This document shows positions 1 through 7,328 of a DNA stretch of 50,794 nucleotides, piece by piece (position 1 is the stretch's first letter; every line of letters starts with the position of its first letter). Under the pieces are notes generated by a model. The model was not told where the DNA came from. It did not search any database and saw only the letters and a program-made list of their open reading frames with translations. The position numbers and the translations under genes were made by a program. The stretch is from Sphingomonas sp. PP-CC-1A-547 (lineage in GTDB: Bacteria > Pseudomonadota > Alphaproteobacteria > Sphingomonadales > Sphingomonadaceae), in assembly GCF_003610375.1 (NCBI RefSeq), contig NZ_RAPZ01000018.1, positions 1 to 50,794 of the forward strand, given 5' to 3'.

Positions 1-411
1 TTTGTATTTTCGTCGCCTACCAATTCCTCAAACCGGCGCACTCGCGGCGGCGGAGAGTGGTCTGCGCCTGTTGACTCAGGCCGCGATAGAGAAGCAGACG
101 CTCAAGTCGCGTTCGTCGCCTCCCGAAACCAGCTGCTTGTTCATCTGCGATTTTCGGATCGTTGGTCAGGTCGCAAACGGCTAGACAGGCTTCGGGCGAG
201 CCACGAGACTTCGCTGCTTTTGCGTGATAAGCTTAGCCTTGGGCTACCGTTGCCAAGTGCCCAGTGCCCAGTGCCCAGTGACTGTCCAATACCCTCGACC
301 CAAAATCTATAATTCCTCAGAACATTGGAAGACCTCAAGACAGTCCTGCGACGAAGCTGTACAGCGATACCACCTGACCGGCAGGGCAAACTAACTTTCA
401 GGGAAACGAAC
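1..411. other. Left-edge region without a supported gene
   Basis: I find no gene here. Open frames on both strands are short, have no ribosome binding site and match nothing I recognise. The stretch just before 412 is the presumed leader of the MocR-type regulator and includes the short 7-bp tandem repeat listed separately. Decayed coding sequence entering from outside the window is possible but not shown. Confidence 0.5.
256..280. repeat. 7-bp tandem repeat (AGTGCCC x3 plus AGTG)
   Basis: Three perfect head-to-tail copies of AGTGCCC are followed by a partial AGTG. The array lies about 130 bp upstream of the MocR-type regulator start. A microsatellite of this size can change copy number by slippage. 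Whether it affects expression is unknown. Confidence 0.8.
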
Positions 412-1833
412 ATGAGCATGCCATCGGCTGCTTCGCCCCTGTCGATCGTCATCGATCGCGATCGACCTGTTCCAATTGCCGAACAGATAACGATAAATTT
501 GCGCGATGCGATCGTCGAGGGTCGTCTGGAGCCTGGCGCGCGGCTGCCATCATGGCTCGACATGGCGACTCAGCTTGGCGTCGCCCGAGGTACCGTCAGG
601 ACGGCGTACGAACGGTTGATCGATGAATCGCTCGTGATATCCTCTGGCGCCGCCGGAACGCGTGTCGCGGAAAAGCCGATCAGCCTGCCCGCCGCGGTTC
701 ATGTCGACATTCCTCGCCCGATGCAGGGGATCGAGCGCGGTTTCTATCTGAAGCCGCTCCCCTTCCAGATGGGTGTGCCGGCGCAGGATGCTTTCCCCGC
801 GAAACTCTGGTCGCGGATGCGGACCAAGGCGGTGCGCGACGATGCGATGGCACCGGTCGGCCCGCCGGATCCGCGCGGCCATCCCGATCTTCGCGCGCAG
901 ATCGCAAGCTATCTGGCGATCGCGCGCGGTATTCGGTGCCTGCCCGACCAGATCATCCTGACAAGCGGCTACAAGAATGGCCTGAGCCTCGCGATTTTGA
1001 CCTTGCGGGCACAAGGCCGCACCGCCTGGATGGAAGATCCGGGATTTCCGATGGCGCGGCGGGCGCTGGAACTCGCCGGCATGTCGGTGGCCTATGTCCC
1101 GGTCGACGCGGATGGTATTCTGGTCGCCCGCGGTGTCGAGATCGCGCCCGACGCGGCGATCGCGGTGGTGACTGCTGGGCAGCAGGCGCCAACCGGGGTC
1201 GCCCTGTCTCCGAAACGCCGACGAGAACTGCTGGCGTGGGCAGTGCGCGAAGACGGCTGGATCATCGAGGACGATTACCTGAGCGAGCTCCAGTTGTCGG
1301 GACGCGCAGCGCTGGCGTTCGCGGGGACCGATCCGAACGGCCGGGTGATCCATATCGGCAGCTTCGGCAAGACCCTCAGCCCGGCGCTCGGCCTCGGGTT
1401 CGTCGTCGCGCCGCTGTCGCTCGCCGAGCGGTTTGGCGAGGTTGCAGCCTTCCTCAATCCCGCGCCGAATGCCACGACGCAACTTGCGCTCGCGTGTTTC
1501 CTCGCCGAAGGTCATTATCTGCGCCACTTGCGCCACATGAAAGCACTGTACCGAGAGCGACGCGACGCGCTCAACGCGTGTCTCGGCATGAATTTCGGGG
1601 TAGACGCTTTTGCCGGGCTCGCCGTTCGCGTGCCGCTTCCCGATGGGAGCGACGACTCCGCGATGGCCGAACGTGCGCTCGCGCTCGGCATCGCGCCAGC
1701 GCCGCTTTCGCGCTGGAGGGGTGGCGATGGTCCTGCGACGCCGGGCTTCCTGCTCGGCGTGACCAACCTGCGGCCTGGGTATCTCGAAAAGGCCTGCGCG
1801 TCCCTCAAGCAACTGCTGGCGGAGGCTAACTGA
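412..1833 (+). CDS. MocR/PdxR-type GntR-family transcriptional regulator with aminotransferase domain
   Basis: A 473-residue chimeric regulator. Residues about 15-85 form a GntR-type winged helix (PIAEQI, then LPSWLDMATQLGVARGTVRTAY). The rest is a fold-type I PLP aminotransferase domain that senses a ligand. The expected Schiff-base lysine is Lys320 in SFGKTLSP. Length and domain order are typical of MocR proteins. I chose the ATG at 412 because AGGGA lies just upstream; an earlier in-frame TTG at 325 has no such support. The azoreductase gene follows 31 bp downstream on the same strand and is the most likely target or partner, by neighbourhood only. Family members control PLP, GABA or taurine metabolism; the effector here cannot be read from sequence. 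Confidence 0.93.
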   Translation: MSMPSAASPLSIVIDRDRPVPIAEQITINLRDAIVEGRLEPGARLPSWLDMATQLGVARGTVRTAYERLIDESLVISSGAAGTRVAEKPISLPAAVHVDIPRPMQGIERGFYLKPLPFQMGVPAQDAFPAKLWSRMRTKAVRDDAMAPVGPPDPRGHPDLRAQIASYLAIARGIRCLPDQIILTSGYKNGLSLAILTLRAQGRTAWMEDPGFPMARRALELAGMSVAYVPVDADGILVARGVEIAPDAAIAVVTAGQQAPTGVALSPKRRRELLAWAVREDGWIIEDDYLSELQLSGRAALAFAGTDPNGRVIHIGSFGKTLSPALGLGFVVAPLSLAERFGEVAAFLNPAPNATTQLALACFLAEGHYLRHLRHMKALYRERRDALNACLGMNFGVDAFAGLAVRVPLPDGSDDSAMAERALALGIAPAPLSRWRGGDGPATPGFLLGVTNLRPGYLEKACASLKQLLAEAN

Positions 1834-1864
1834 GCCGACCGCGCCCTATGACAAGGACTGATGC

Positions 1865-2515
1865 ATGAAACTGCTCCACGTCGATACCAGTCCCAAGAGC
1901 GAACGATCGAACTCGCGCGCCCTGGGTCGATACTTCGTCGAGACGCTCGCACTCGGCATGCCGTCGCTGACGATCGATCACCTCGATCTCGTAACCGACC
2001 CTGCTCCGGCCATGACCGAAGCGTTCACGATCGCGAGCTATACACCGGCCGCGGACCGCACGGTCGAGATGAAGCGAGCGTTGGTCGCCTCAGATGCATT
2101 GTGCGCCCGAATGCTCGACGCCGACGCGCTGGTATTCGCCATGCCGATGTACAATTGGTCGATGCCGGCGGCGTTCAAGGCGTTCATCGACGCGGTGGTC
2201 CGTGCCGGGATAACCTATGTCGCGACCGCCGATGGTCGCTATGTCGGCGCGTTGGGAACGAAGAGGATACTGTTCCTAACGACGCGCGGCGGCGATTTGC
2301 GCCCCGGTTCGCCGTTGGCGGGGATGGATGCGCTCACCCCTGCCCTGCGCGCGGCGTTCGGATTCATGGGCGCGGTCGACCCGCGCTTCGTCGATGCGCA
2401 ACCCGTGCAGTTCGCGCAGCCAGACGACCGCGCCGCCGCACTGGATCGCGCCCGCATCGAGCTCGACCGGATCGCCGAGGAGTGGACCGGGCAACCGATA
2501 TTGGCCGCCGCATGA
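1865..2515 (+). CDS. FMN-dependent NADH:azo/quinone oxidoreductase (AzoR family)
   Basis: A 216-residue flavodoxin-fold protein. The N-terminal strand and phosphate loop (LLHVDTSPKSERSNSR) and the later PMYNWSMPAAFKAFID flavin-contact segment are hallmarks of AzoR. Members use NAD(P)H to reduce azo dyes and quinones by two electrons in the cytosol and protect against quinone stress. Length matches the family (about 200). It follows the MocR-type regulator closely and overlaps the next start by 4 nt (ATGA), so the GNAT protein is probably translationally coupled. Nothing looks damaged. Confidence 0.93.
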   Translation: MKLLHVDTSPKSERSNSRALGRYFVETLALGMPSLTIDHLDLVTDPAPAMTEAFTIASYTPAADRTVEMKRALVASDALCARMLDADALVFAMPMYNWSMPAAFKAFIDAVVRAGITYVATADGRYVGALGTKRILFLTTRGGDLRPGSPLAGMDALTPALRAAFGFMGAVDPRFVDAQPVQFAQPDDRAAALDRARIELDRIAEEWTGQPILAAA

Positions 2516-2805
2516 GCCGCACGATCAGGCCCGTCGTCGACAATGAAGCACAGCACCGGTTCGAGACGTCGATCGACGGCGAGGCCATTGCCGCTGCCTA
2601 TTACCGCATCAACGACAATGCCCGCGTGGTCCTGATCCATACCGAGGTTCCGAGCGAATATGGTGGCCAAGGCTTCGCGACCGCGCTGGCCACCGGCGTG
2701 TTCGACCTGATCCGGCAGGCCGGGCGGAAAGTCGTGCTCAGCTGCTCGTTCATGGCCGACTTCTACCGAAAGCATCCGGAATACGCGGACATCGTCGATG
2801 GCTGA
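2512..2805 (+). CDS. Small GNAT-like N-acetyltransferase (YjdJ/NATLIKE type)
   Basis: A 97-residue single-domain protein of the minimal GCN5-related type. It carries EVPSEYGGQGFATAL, where the GGQGFA segment is the acyl-CoA pyrophosphate-binding loop, followed by SCSFMADFYRKHPEY, a tail pattern common in this small family. Substrates of these proteins are mostly unknown. The ATG at 2512 overlaps the azoreductase stop by 4 nt, which supports this start over longer upstream extensions in the same frame. Confidence 0.85.
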   Translation: MSRTIRPVVDNEAQHRFETSIDGEAIAAAYYRINDNARVVLIHTEVPSEYGGQGFATALATGVFDLIRQAGRKVVLSCSFMADFYRKHPEYADIVDG

Positions 2806-2837
2806 ATGGATACCCAAGTTCGGTTCGCGCGCGCTGC

Positions 2838-3060
2838 GTGAATGGCCGGGCGGACATATCCCGAACCATCGGCACGAGGCCCGGCGCCGTATTTCATATG
2901 GAAGCGCTGCTAGCCCAGCCCCTTTACGTCCGTGCGATCTTGCGCGCGACCGTCTCCGGCGATCCTACGTACAGTGACCTGCGCTGGATTTCAGTGCCGA
3001 ACTGCGCTCGCGCCATCGGTGGTAGTGCTTCCCGAGACCGAAGAAATCGATGCCTAACTC
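2838..3060 (-). pseudogene. Decayed luciferase-like (LLM) flavin monooxygenase remnant
   Basis: On the minus strand, pieces of one luciferase-like oxidoreductase lie in family order but in different frames. ELGIDFFGLGKHY (3060-3022) resembles the N-terminal 'GLDFFGLGEHH' region. LYVGSPETVARKIART (ending near 2926) matches the C-terminal region. It continues after a frame change as VKGLG-stop-QRFHMKYGAGP (2927-2877) and then, in a further frame, as LVPMVRDMSA (2878-2849), the usual C-terminal end. Most of the middle of the protein (well over 200 residues in relatives) is missing. The gene therefore carries a large internal deletion, at least two frameshifts and a stop. It is not expected to be functional. 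Confidence 0.75.
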
Positions 3061-3117
3061 GTGCATGACAACAGGCTCCCGACGCTCGGCATGGCACCAC
3101 TTTCGTCGCGTCGATAC

Positions 3118-3954
3118 TCAACCCGACCCATCCAGTCGAGCGGAAGGGGGCGTGCTTGAAAACGCCATCTCCACCGGTCGCCGCGCTAAATCGGCGGTGC
3201 TGGATATCTCAAGAGACTCGCGCAGCCAGTCGTCGAATCTGATCGACGATGTTGACGAACCCGAACTCACGACCAGAGCTTCGCCCTGCATGTGCGCGCC
3301 GAAATACGGCGTCTCGGGGCTGACCACGATGTCGCGCGGGTCCTCGTTGGCGCCGAGGATATCCTCGGCGAACCGATCGAGGCGGCGCACGTCGGGACCG
3401 GCGATCTCGATCACCGCATTCGCCGGATGCTCCAGCGCGATCCGTTGCAGTGCCGCGACCACGTCGTTCACCGCGATCGGTTGCATCAGCAACGGCGCCA
3501 AATGGAGACACCTGCCGTCCCCACCAAGGTCGACGATCCCGTACAGATATTCGTAGAACGGCGTCGATCGCAGGATCGTGAACGGAATGGCCGATCCCGC
3601 GACGAGACGCTCCTGCAACAGTTTCGCGCGGAAATAGCCGGTAGTGCCAAGTCGATCGGTGCCTACCGCCGACAAGGCAATGTGATGCGCGACACCGGCG
3701 CTTCGCTCGGCTTCCAGCAGGTTGCAACACGACGCGTCGAAGAAAGCGTGCATGTCGTCCGCCGCCGCATAGCCGGGGCTGGAGACGTCGATGACGATAT
3801 TCACGCCGTCGAGCGCCTCTGCGAGCCCCATGCCGGTAACGGTATCGATCCCGCAGGAGCGCGCGACGACGACGACGTCGTGGCCATCGACGCGCAGCCC
3901 CGCGACGAGCCGGCGACCGACCATTCCCGTGCCGCCAACTACTGCAATTGTCAT
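3118..3954 (-). CDS. NmrA-like NAD(P)-binding SDR (atypical short-chain reductase)
   Basis: A 278-residue Rossmann protein with an N-terminal dinucleotide loop VVGGTGMVGRR (about residues 4-14). It lacks the classical YxxxK couple, as do other NmrA/HSCARG-like proteins that sense or reduce NAD(P)-dependent substrates. YFRAKLLQERL and the PF(T)ILRST segment are shared with the paralogue at 6365-7126. The ATG at 3954 is preferred over the open-frame extension because the dinucleotide fold begins immediately after it. The C terminus carries a roughly 25-residue low-complexity tail absent from the paralogue. It is the last gene of the minus-strand detoxification block, 29 bp after the DsbA-family gene. 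Confidence 0.85.
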   Translation of the reverse strand: MTIAVVGGTGMVGRRLVAGLRVDGHDVVVVARSCGIDTVTGMGLAEALDGVNIVIDVSSPGYAAADDMHAFFDASCCNLLEAERSAGVAHHIALSAVGTDRLGTTGYFRAKLLQERLVAGSAIPFTILRSTPFYEYLYGIVDLGGDGRCLHLAPLLMQPIAVNDVVAALQRIALEHPANAVIEIAGPDVRRLDRFAEDILGANEDPRDIVVSPETPYFGAHMQGEALVVSSGSSTSSIRFDDWLRESLEISSTADLARRPVEMAFSSTPPSARLDGSG

Positions 3955-3983
3955 CGGACCAGATCCTCGTCGCTGATGCCTCG

Positions 3984-4694
3984 TCATGCGACGGGTCTAT
4001 CGATGCACGGTACGATCGCCAGACCCGAGACCTGGCTAACCGCCTGTACCAACTGCGCTCGAGATCTGCCGCACGCCGGTTCGAACACCGCGACGGGTTG
4101 TCCGCCAGAGATCAGATGCTTGCCGTTGATCACGATCGCCGGCACCGCGTTGATCCCACGACCTCGCCAATACTCCTCGGCCTGTAGGACTTCGTCGGCG
4201 TAGCGCCCCGAGTTCAGCACCTCGCCCGCCGTCACCGGGTCGAGCCCGGCCTTCGCAGCGGCAGCGACGAGGACCTGATGGTCACCCGGATCGGCGTTGT
4301 CGGTGAAGTTGGCGTCGAACAGCGCGTGCTTGAGTTCGGACTGCCGTCCTTCGATGCCGGCCCAGTGCAACAGCCGGTGCGCATCGAACGTGTTGTAGAT
4401 CCGGCTGTCGTCGGTCATCGCCATCGTGAAGCCGAGTTCGGCCGCGCGATCGACGATCATCGCCCGGTTCGCGGCCGACTGCTCGCGCGTCGATCCGTAT
4501 TTCTGCGCGACGTGCTCGCCGATGTTCTGACCACCGAACGGCATCGTCGGGTTCAATTCGAACGGCTGGAACGCGATCTCCGCATCGAGTGCGTCGGCGG
4601 ATTGCGCCAGCGCCTCTTCCAGGGCGCGCAGGCCGATGATGCACCACGGGCAGGCGACGTCCGACACGAAGTCGATCTTGAGATGGGCAATCAT
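3984..4694 (-). CDS. DsbA-family oxidoreductase (FrnE-like, 2-hydroxychromene-2-carboxylate isomerase fold)
   Basis: A 236-residue thioredoxin-fold protein with an inserted helical domain. The redox motif is Cys15-Pro-Trp-Cys18 (DVACPWC). FELNPTMPFGGQNI and VPAIVINGKHLISGGQP (containing the cis-Pro) are typical of cytosolic FrnE-type proteins linked to oxidative-stress tolerance. There is no signal peptide. The start at 4694 has GGAG about 8 nt upstream; an open-frame extension of four codons is less likely. It lies between the glutathione transferase gene and the NmrA-like gene in the same direction, consistent with thiol and redox defence. Confidence 0.92.
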   Translation of the reverse strand: MIAHLKIDFVSDVACPWCIIGLRALEEALAQSADALDAEIAFQPFELNPTMPFGGQNIGEHVAQKYGSTREQSAANRAMIVDRAAELGFTMAMTDDSRIYNTFDAHRLLHWAGIEGRQSELKHALFDANFTDNADPGDHQVLVAAAAKAGLDPVTAGEVLNSGRYADEVLQAEEYWRGRGINAVPAIVINGKHLISGGQPVAVFEPACGRSRAQLVQAVSQVSGLAIVPCIDRPVA

Positions 4695-4766
4695 GCTGGT
4701 CTCCAAGGAACACGTCGCAAACGCGATACGCTGCGATGCTGCAGGATTCCCGCCCCCCGTTAGCGT

Positions 4767-5351
4767 TTATCGCAAACCTTCCGCCGCCAGCGTGGCCTGC
4801 ACCGCCACACGAGCGCGGAGGTTGTCGTACACCGGCACGAGCGCGGACGGGATCGTCACGCCGAACCGGCTCGCCCACAGCAGCGTGACGAACAGGTAGA
4901 AGTCCGCGACGCTCGGCCTGTCACCAAGCAGATATGCGCCCGCGACCCGATCGGCGAGATACTGGAGCCGCTTGCTGATGTAGGCGCTTGCGATCGCCTT
5001 CTGGCTGTCGGAGCCATCATGCCAGAACGGCTTGTAGCTCTTGTGGATCTCGGTCGAGATATAGGCGAGCGCCTCGAGCAGGCGGGTCCGTCCGAGCGGG
5101 CCATCGAGCGCGAATTGCGGGTAGATGCCGGCGAGATAATCGAGGATCGCGATGTTCTCGGTGACCAGCGCGCCGTCGTCCAGCACGAGCGCCGGGACAT
5201 AGCCCTTTATCGTGACCGCATCGAAATCTGCGCCCGAACTCGTCGTTTTGGTCGTCAGGTCGACGCGTTCGCTGTCGAACGACGCCCCGGTTTCGTGGAG
5301 GGCGATATGCGCGGCAAGGCTGCACGCACCCGGAGAATAATAGAGTTTCAT
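4767..5351 (-). CDS. Beta-class glutathione S-transferase
   Basis: A 194-residue two-domain GST. The thioredoxin-like N-terminal domain has MKLYYSPGACSLAAHI, with Cys10 at the position of the beta-class active cysteine, and the cis-Pro segment KGYVPALVLDDG. The C-terminal half is the all-helical domain. Members conjugate glutathione to electrophiles or act as thiol reductases in the cytosol. The ATG overlaps the stop of the upstream AhpD-like gene by 4 nt, so the two are probably co-translated. The DsbA-family gene follows after 72 bp. Confidence 0.94.
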   Translation of the reverse strand: MKLYYSPGACSLAAHIALHETGASFDSERVDLTTKTTSSGADFDAVTIKGYVPALVLDDGALVTENIAILDYLAGIYPQFALDGPLGRTRLLEALAYISTEIHKSYKPFWHDGSDSQKAIASAYISKRLQYLADRVAGAYLLGDRPSVADFYLFVTLLWASRFGVTIPSALVPVYDNLRARVAVQATLAAEGLR

Positions 5352-5839
5352 CGGATATATCCTAGTTCGATGGCGTCAGCGGCGATCGCGGTCGGCGCAT
5401 CGAGGGGGGCCACCGCGTGCAGGCCGATCTGCAGCCTGTTCCACAGGTTGATGGTACCGATCAGCACGGTCAGGTTGGCGATCTCGACCGCGTTGAACTG
5501 GCTTTGCAGCACGGCGTAGTCGATATTCGGCGCACCCGCCCTCGACACATGCGTCAGCGTTTCGGTCCAGTTGAGCGCGGCTCGCTCGCGGTCGGTGAAC
5601 ACCGACGAGTCGCGCCAGGCGGCGAGCAGATGCATGCGCATGTCGGTCTCGCCGTTCTTCAGCGCGTCGGTGACATGCATGTGGATGCAATAGGCGCAGC
5701 CGTTGATCTGCGACGCCCGCAGCCGCACCAGTTCGAGCAGACCATGCTCGATACCCGATCCGGCGATGCTCGCTTCGACCGCCATCAAGCCCTTTACGGC
5801 GTCCGGCGCGAGCGCGACGATGTTCAAGCGTGTCGTCAT
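5348..5839 (-). CDS. Carboxymuconolactone decarboxylase / AhpD-like alkylhydroperoxidase
   Basis: A 163-residue protein of the AhpD-like branch of the CMD family. It has the signature Glu36 ... Cys48-x2-Cys51-x3-His55 (LRASQINGCAYCIHMH). The two cysteines and histidine form a peroxidase or disulfide-reductase site in AhpD relatives. ALNWTETLTHVS is another family block. I place the start at 5839 because AAGGATAG precedes it. A longer open frame continues through the upstream 18-bp tandem repeat (reading as repeats of SHFKGR) but this is almost certainly untranslated. The 3' end overlaps the GST start. Confidence 0.93.
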   Translation of the reverse strand: MTTRLNIVALAPDAVKGLMAVEASIAGSGIEHGLLELVRLRASQINGCAYCIHMHVTDALKNGETDMRMHLLAAWRDSSVFTDRERAALNWTETLTHVSRAGAPNIDYAVLQSQFNAVEIANLTVLIGTINLWNRLQIGLHAVAPLDAPTAIAADAIELGYIR

Positions 5840-5853
5840 GATACTATCCTTGG

Positions 5854-5919
5854 AATGAGATCGGCCCTTGAAATGAGATCGGCCCTTGAAATGAGATCGG
5901 CCCTTGAAATGAGATCGGC
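5854..5919. repeat. 18-bp tandem repeat, about 3.7 copies
   Basis: The unit AATGAGATCGGCCCTTGA recurs at 5854, 5872, 5890 and (partial) 5908 with perfect period 18. It fills almost all of the 80-bp gap between the membrane-protein stop and the AhpD-like start. On the coding (minus) strand each unit reads TCAAGGGCCGATCTCATT and so carries an AAGGG that resembles a ribosome binding site. The first copy abuts the true Shine-Dalgarno AAGGATAG. Because the period is a multiple of 3, copy changes would keep any read-through frame. Confidence 0.92.
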
Positions 5920-6330
5920 TCAGGTGGGACGTCGTGCCGCGCGGCGATCGCCGATCGCCCACACCGCGATCAGCGTGCCGAGCAGCGCGGGCAGCGTCAC
6001 CGCGGGGAAGTCACGCGCCAGCGCGGACGTACGGCAGATGCCGACCGCGACTTCCCAGAAGTGGAACAGCGCATGCCCCGAAAGCCACAAGGCCGGCGCG
6101 GCCCAGGCGACGACCCGGTAGTGCGGGCGGGCGGCACCGAAAAAAAATGCACCGCCCAGAAAGAGGTAGATCAGGCCGATATCGCGGATGAAATGCTGGT
6201 TGAACGGACCGGTCGTGGTCACGCCGGGCACCGCGAAATACCAGCCGGTCGGCGACGCGAGCATGCAGAGGCCGTTCGCGACCGCTCCGATGCCGAGCAC
6301 GACCCCCAGGCCGAGGCAGAATGTCTTCAT
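5920..6330 (-). CDS. Small four-helix integral membrane protein, function unknown
   Basis: A 136-residue hydrophobic protein with about four transmembrane segments: residues 4-27, about 48-67, about 72-92 and about 110-128. Conserved-looking polar features are GPFNQHFIRDIG between helices 1 and 2 and WLSGHALFHFWE at the end of helix 3. I do not recognise a named family with confidence. Position suggests a membrane partner of the surrounding AhpD/GST/NmrA stress genes. It starts 34 bp after the NmrA-like gene upstream, and the tandem repeat follows it. Confidence 0.82.
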   Translation of the reverse strand: MKTFCLGLGVVLGIGAVANGLCMLASPTGWYFAVPGVTTTGPFNQHFIRDIGLIYLFLGGAFFFGAARPHYRVVAWAAPALWLSGHALFHFWEVAVGICRTSALARDFPAVTLPALLGTLIAVWAIGDRRAARRPT

Positions 6331-6364
6331 CGTCTATCTCCTGCAAAGGAATGCGCTGACCTCG

Positions 6365-7126
6365 TCAGCGCTTTGGCGGCGGCGCGACGTTCTCGATCCA
6401 CCAGTCGAAGCGCGTCTTGCCGAGCTTCGCGTCGGGACCGGGGATCAGCGAATTCTGTTCGAGCTTTACGCCGAAGTAGCGCGCGTCCGGATCGACCACG
6501 ACGGTCCGTGGATCCCTGTCATGGGCGAGCACGCGCGAGACGATCTCGTCGATCGGGAATGTCTCGGGGCCGCCGACCTCGATCGTACCGTTCACCGCCG
6601 GCGCGAGCGCAGCCTCGACCACCGCATCGGCGACGTCCTCGGCGGCCATCGGCTGGATCAGCGCATGCGACAGCCGCACGGTGTCGCCTTCGGTCGCGGA
6701 CTGGGCGATCCCGCGCAGGAACTCCATGAACTGCGTCGCGTGGAGCAGCGTATAGGGTATCGGCCCCGCCTCGATCAGCGTCTCCTGGGCCAGCTTCGCG
6801 CGGAAATACCCGCTGCCCTGCAGATGCTCGGTGCCGACCACCGACAGCGCGACGTGCAGCTTCACGCCAGCGACCCGCTCGGCCTCGATCAGGTTTCGGC
6901 CCGCGGTCGTGAAGAAATCCATCGCCGCCTGGTCCTCGAACGACGGCGAGTTGGCCATGTCGATGACGATCTCGGCGCCGTCGAGCGCCGCAGCCAAGCC
7001 CTCGCCGGTGATCGTGTCGACGCCCGTGCTGGGCGCTGCGGCGAGCGCGTCATGGCCAAGCGCGGCCAGCTTGCCGACGACCTTCGAACCGATCAGCCCG
7101 GTTCCGCCAATCACTACGATCTTCAT
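6365..7126 (-). CDS. NmrA-like NAD(P)-binding SDR, paralogue of 3118-3954
   Basis: A 253-residue Rossmann protein beginning MKIVVIGGTGLIGSKVV, with the TGxxGxxG-type loop at residues 7-14. Blocks such as ALDGAEIVIDM, NLIEAERVAGV, ALSVVGT and YFRAKLAQETL align with the gene at 3118-3954, so the two arose by duplication. GGAAGG lies upstream of the chosen ATG at 7126. It is the first gene of the minus-strand detoxification block. An imperfect inverted repeat (7241-7268) lies in the divergent promoter region it shares with the FMN reductase gene. Family members are NADPH-sensing or quinone- and isoflavone-reductase-like; the substrate is unknown. Confidence 0.88.
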   Translation of the reverse strand: MKIVVIGGTGLIGSKVVGKLAALGHDALAAAPSTGVDTITGEGLAAALDGAEIVIDMANSPSFEDQAAMDFFTTAGRNLIEAERVAGVKLHVALSVVGTEHLQGSGYFRAKLAQETLIEAGPIPYTLLHATQFMEFLRGIAQSATEGDTVRLSHALIQPMAAEDVADAVVEAALAPAVNGTIEVGGPETFPIDEIVSRVLAHDRDPRTVVVDPDARYFGVKLEQNSLIPGPDAKLGKTRFDWWIENVAPPPKR

Positions 7127-7240
7127 GAATTCTGCCTTCCGCTGGAATAGGTACACAGCGCGACGCCGAAGCCGTCCTGTTGATCTGTATTAACTTCCAA
7201 GCGGAGTCCGTTGGAGACCCGAGATATGGCAAAGTCGCTG

Positions 7241-7268
7241 TACCAAGCTGGCATCCCAGCGTTTGGTA
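7241..7268. promoter_or_regulatory. Imperfect inverted repeat, candidate operator
   Basis: TACCAA-g-CTGG and CCAG-cg-TTTGGTA form a dyad around CATC. It lies 115 bp upstream of the NmrA-like start (7126) and about 60 bp upstream of the FMN reductase start (7329), where a shared operator would be expected. The TACCAA/TTGGTA half-sites resemble those bound by small redox regulators of the HxlR/MarR type, but no such regulator is encoded next to it. Function is inferred from position and symmetry only. Confidence 0.45.
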
Positions 7269-7328
7269 TAGTCGCTGCGTCAGCTCTTGGGCCTTACGCC
7301 GGAGCCCTCCGACTGATGGTATCGCGGC

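Noticed and set aside
2..184. 60-codon open frame at the left edge
   Set aside because: It is incomplete or random, with no recognisable features; it could only be judged with sequence to the left.
550..1812. Long minus-strand open frame opposite the MocR-type gene
   Set aside because: It is a high-G+C shadow of a clear coding gene, rich in Arg and His, without a ribosome binding site or recognisable motif.
5854..5919. CRISPR-like array
   Set aside because: The units are contiguous 18-bp copies without spacers and no cas genes are present; it is an ordinary tandem repeat.
5840..5962. N-terminal repeat extension (SHFKGR repeats) of the AhpD-like protein
   Set aside because: The reading passes through the tandem repeat and beyond the preceding gene's stop; a better start with a ribosome binding site is at 5839.
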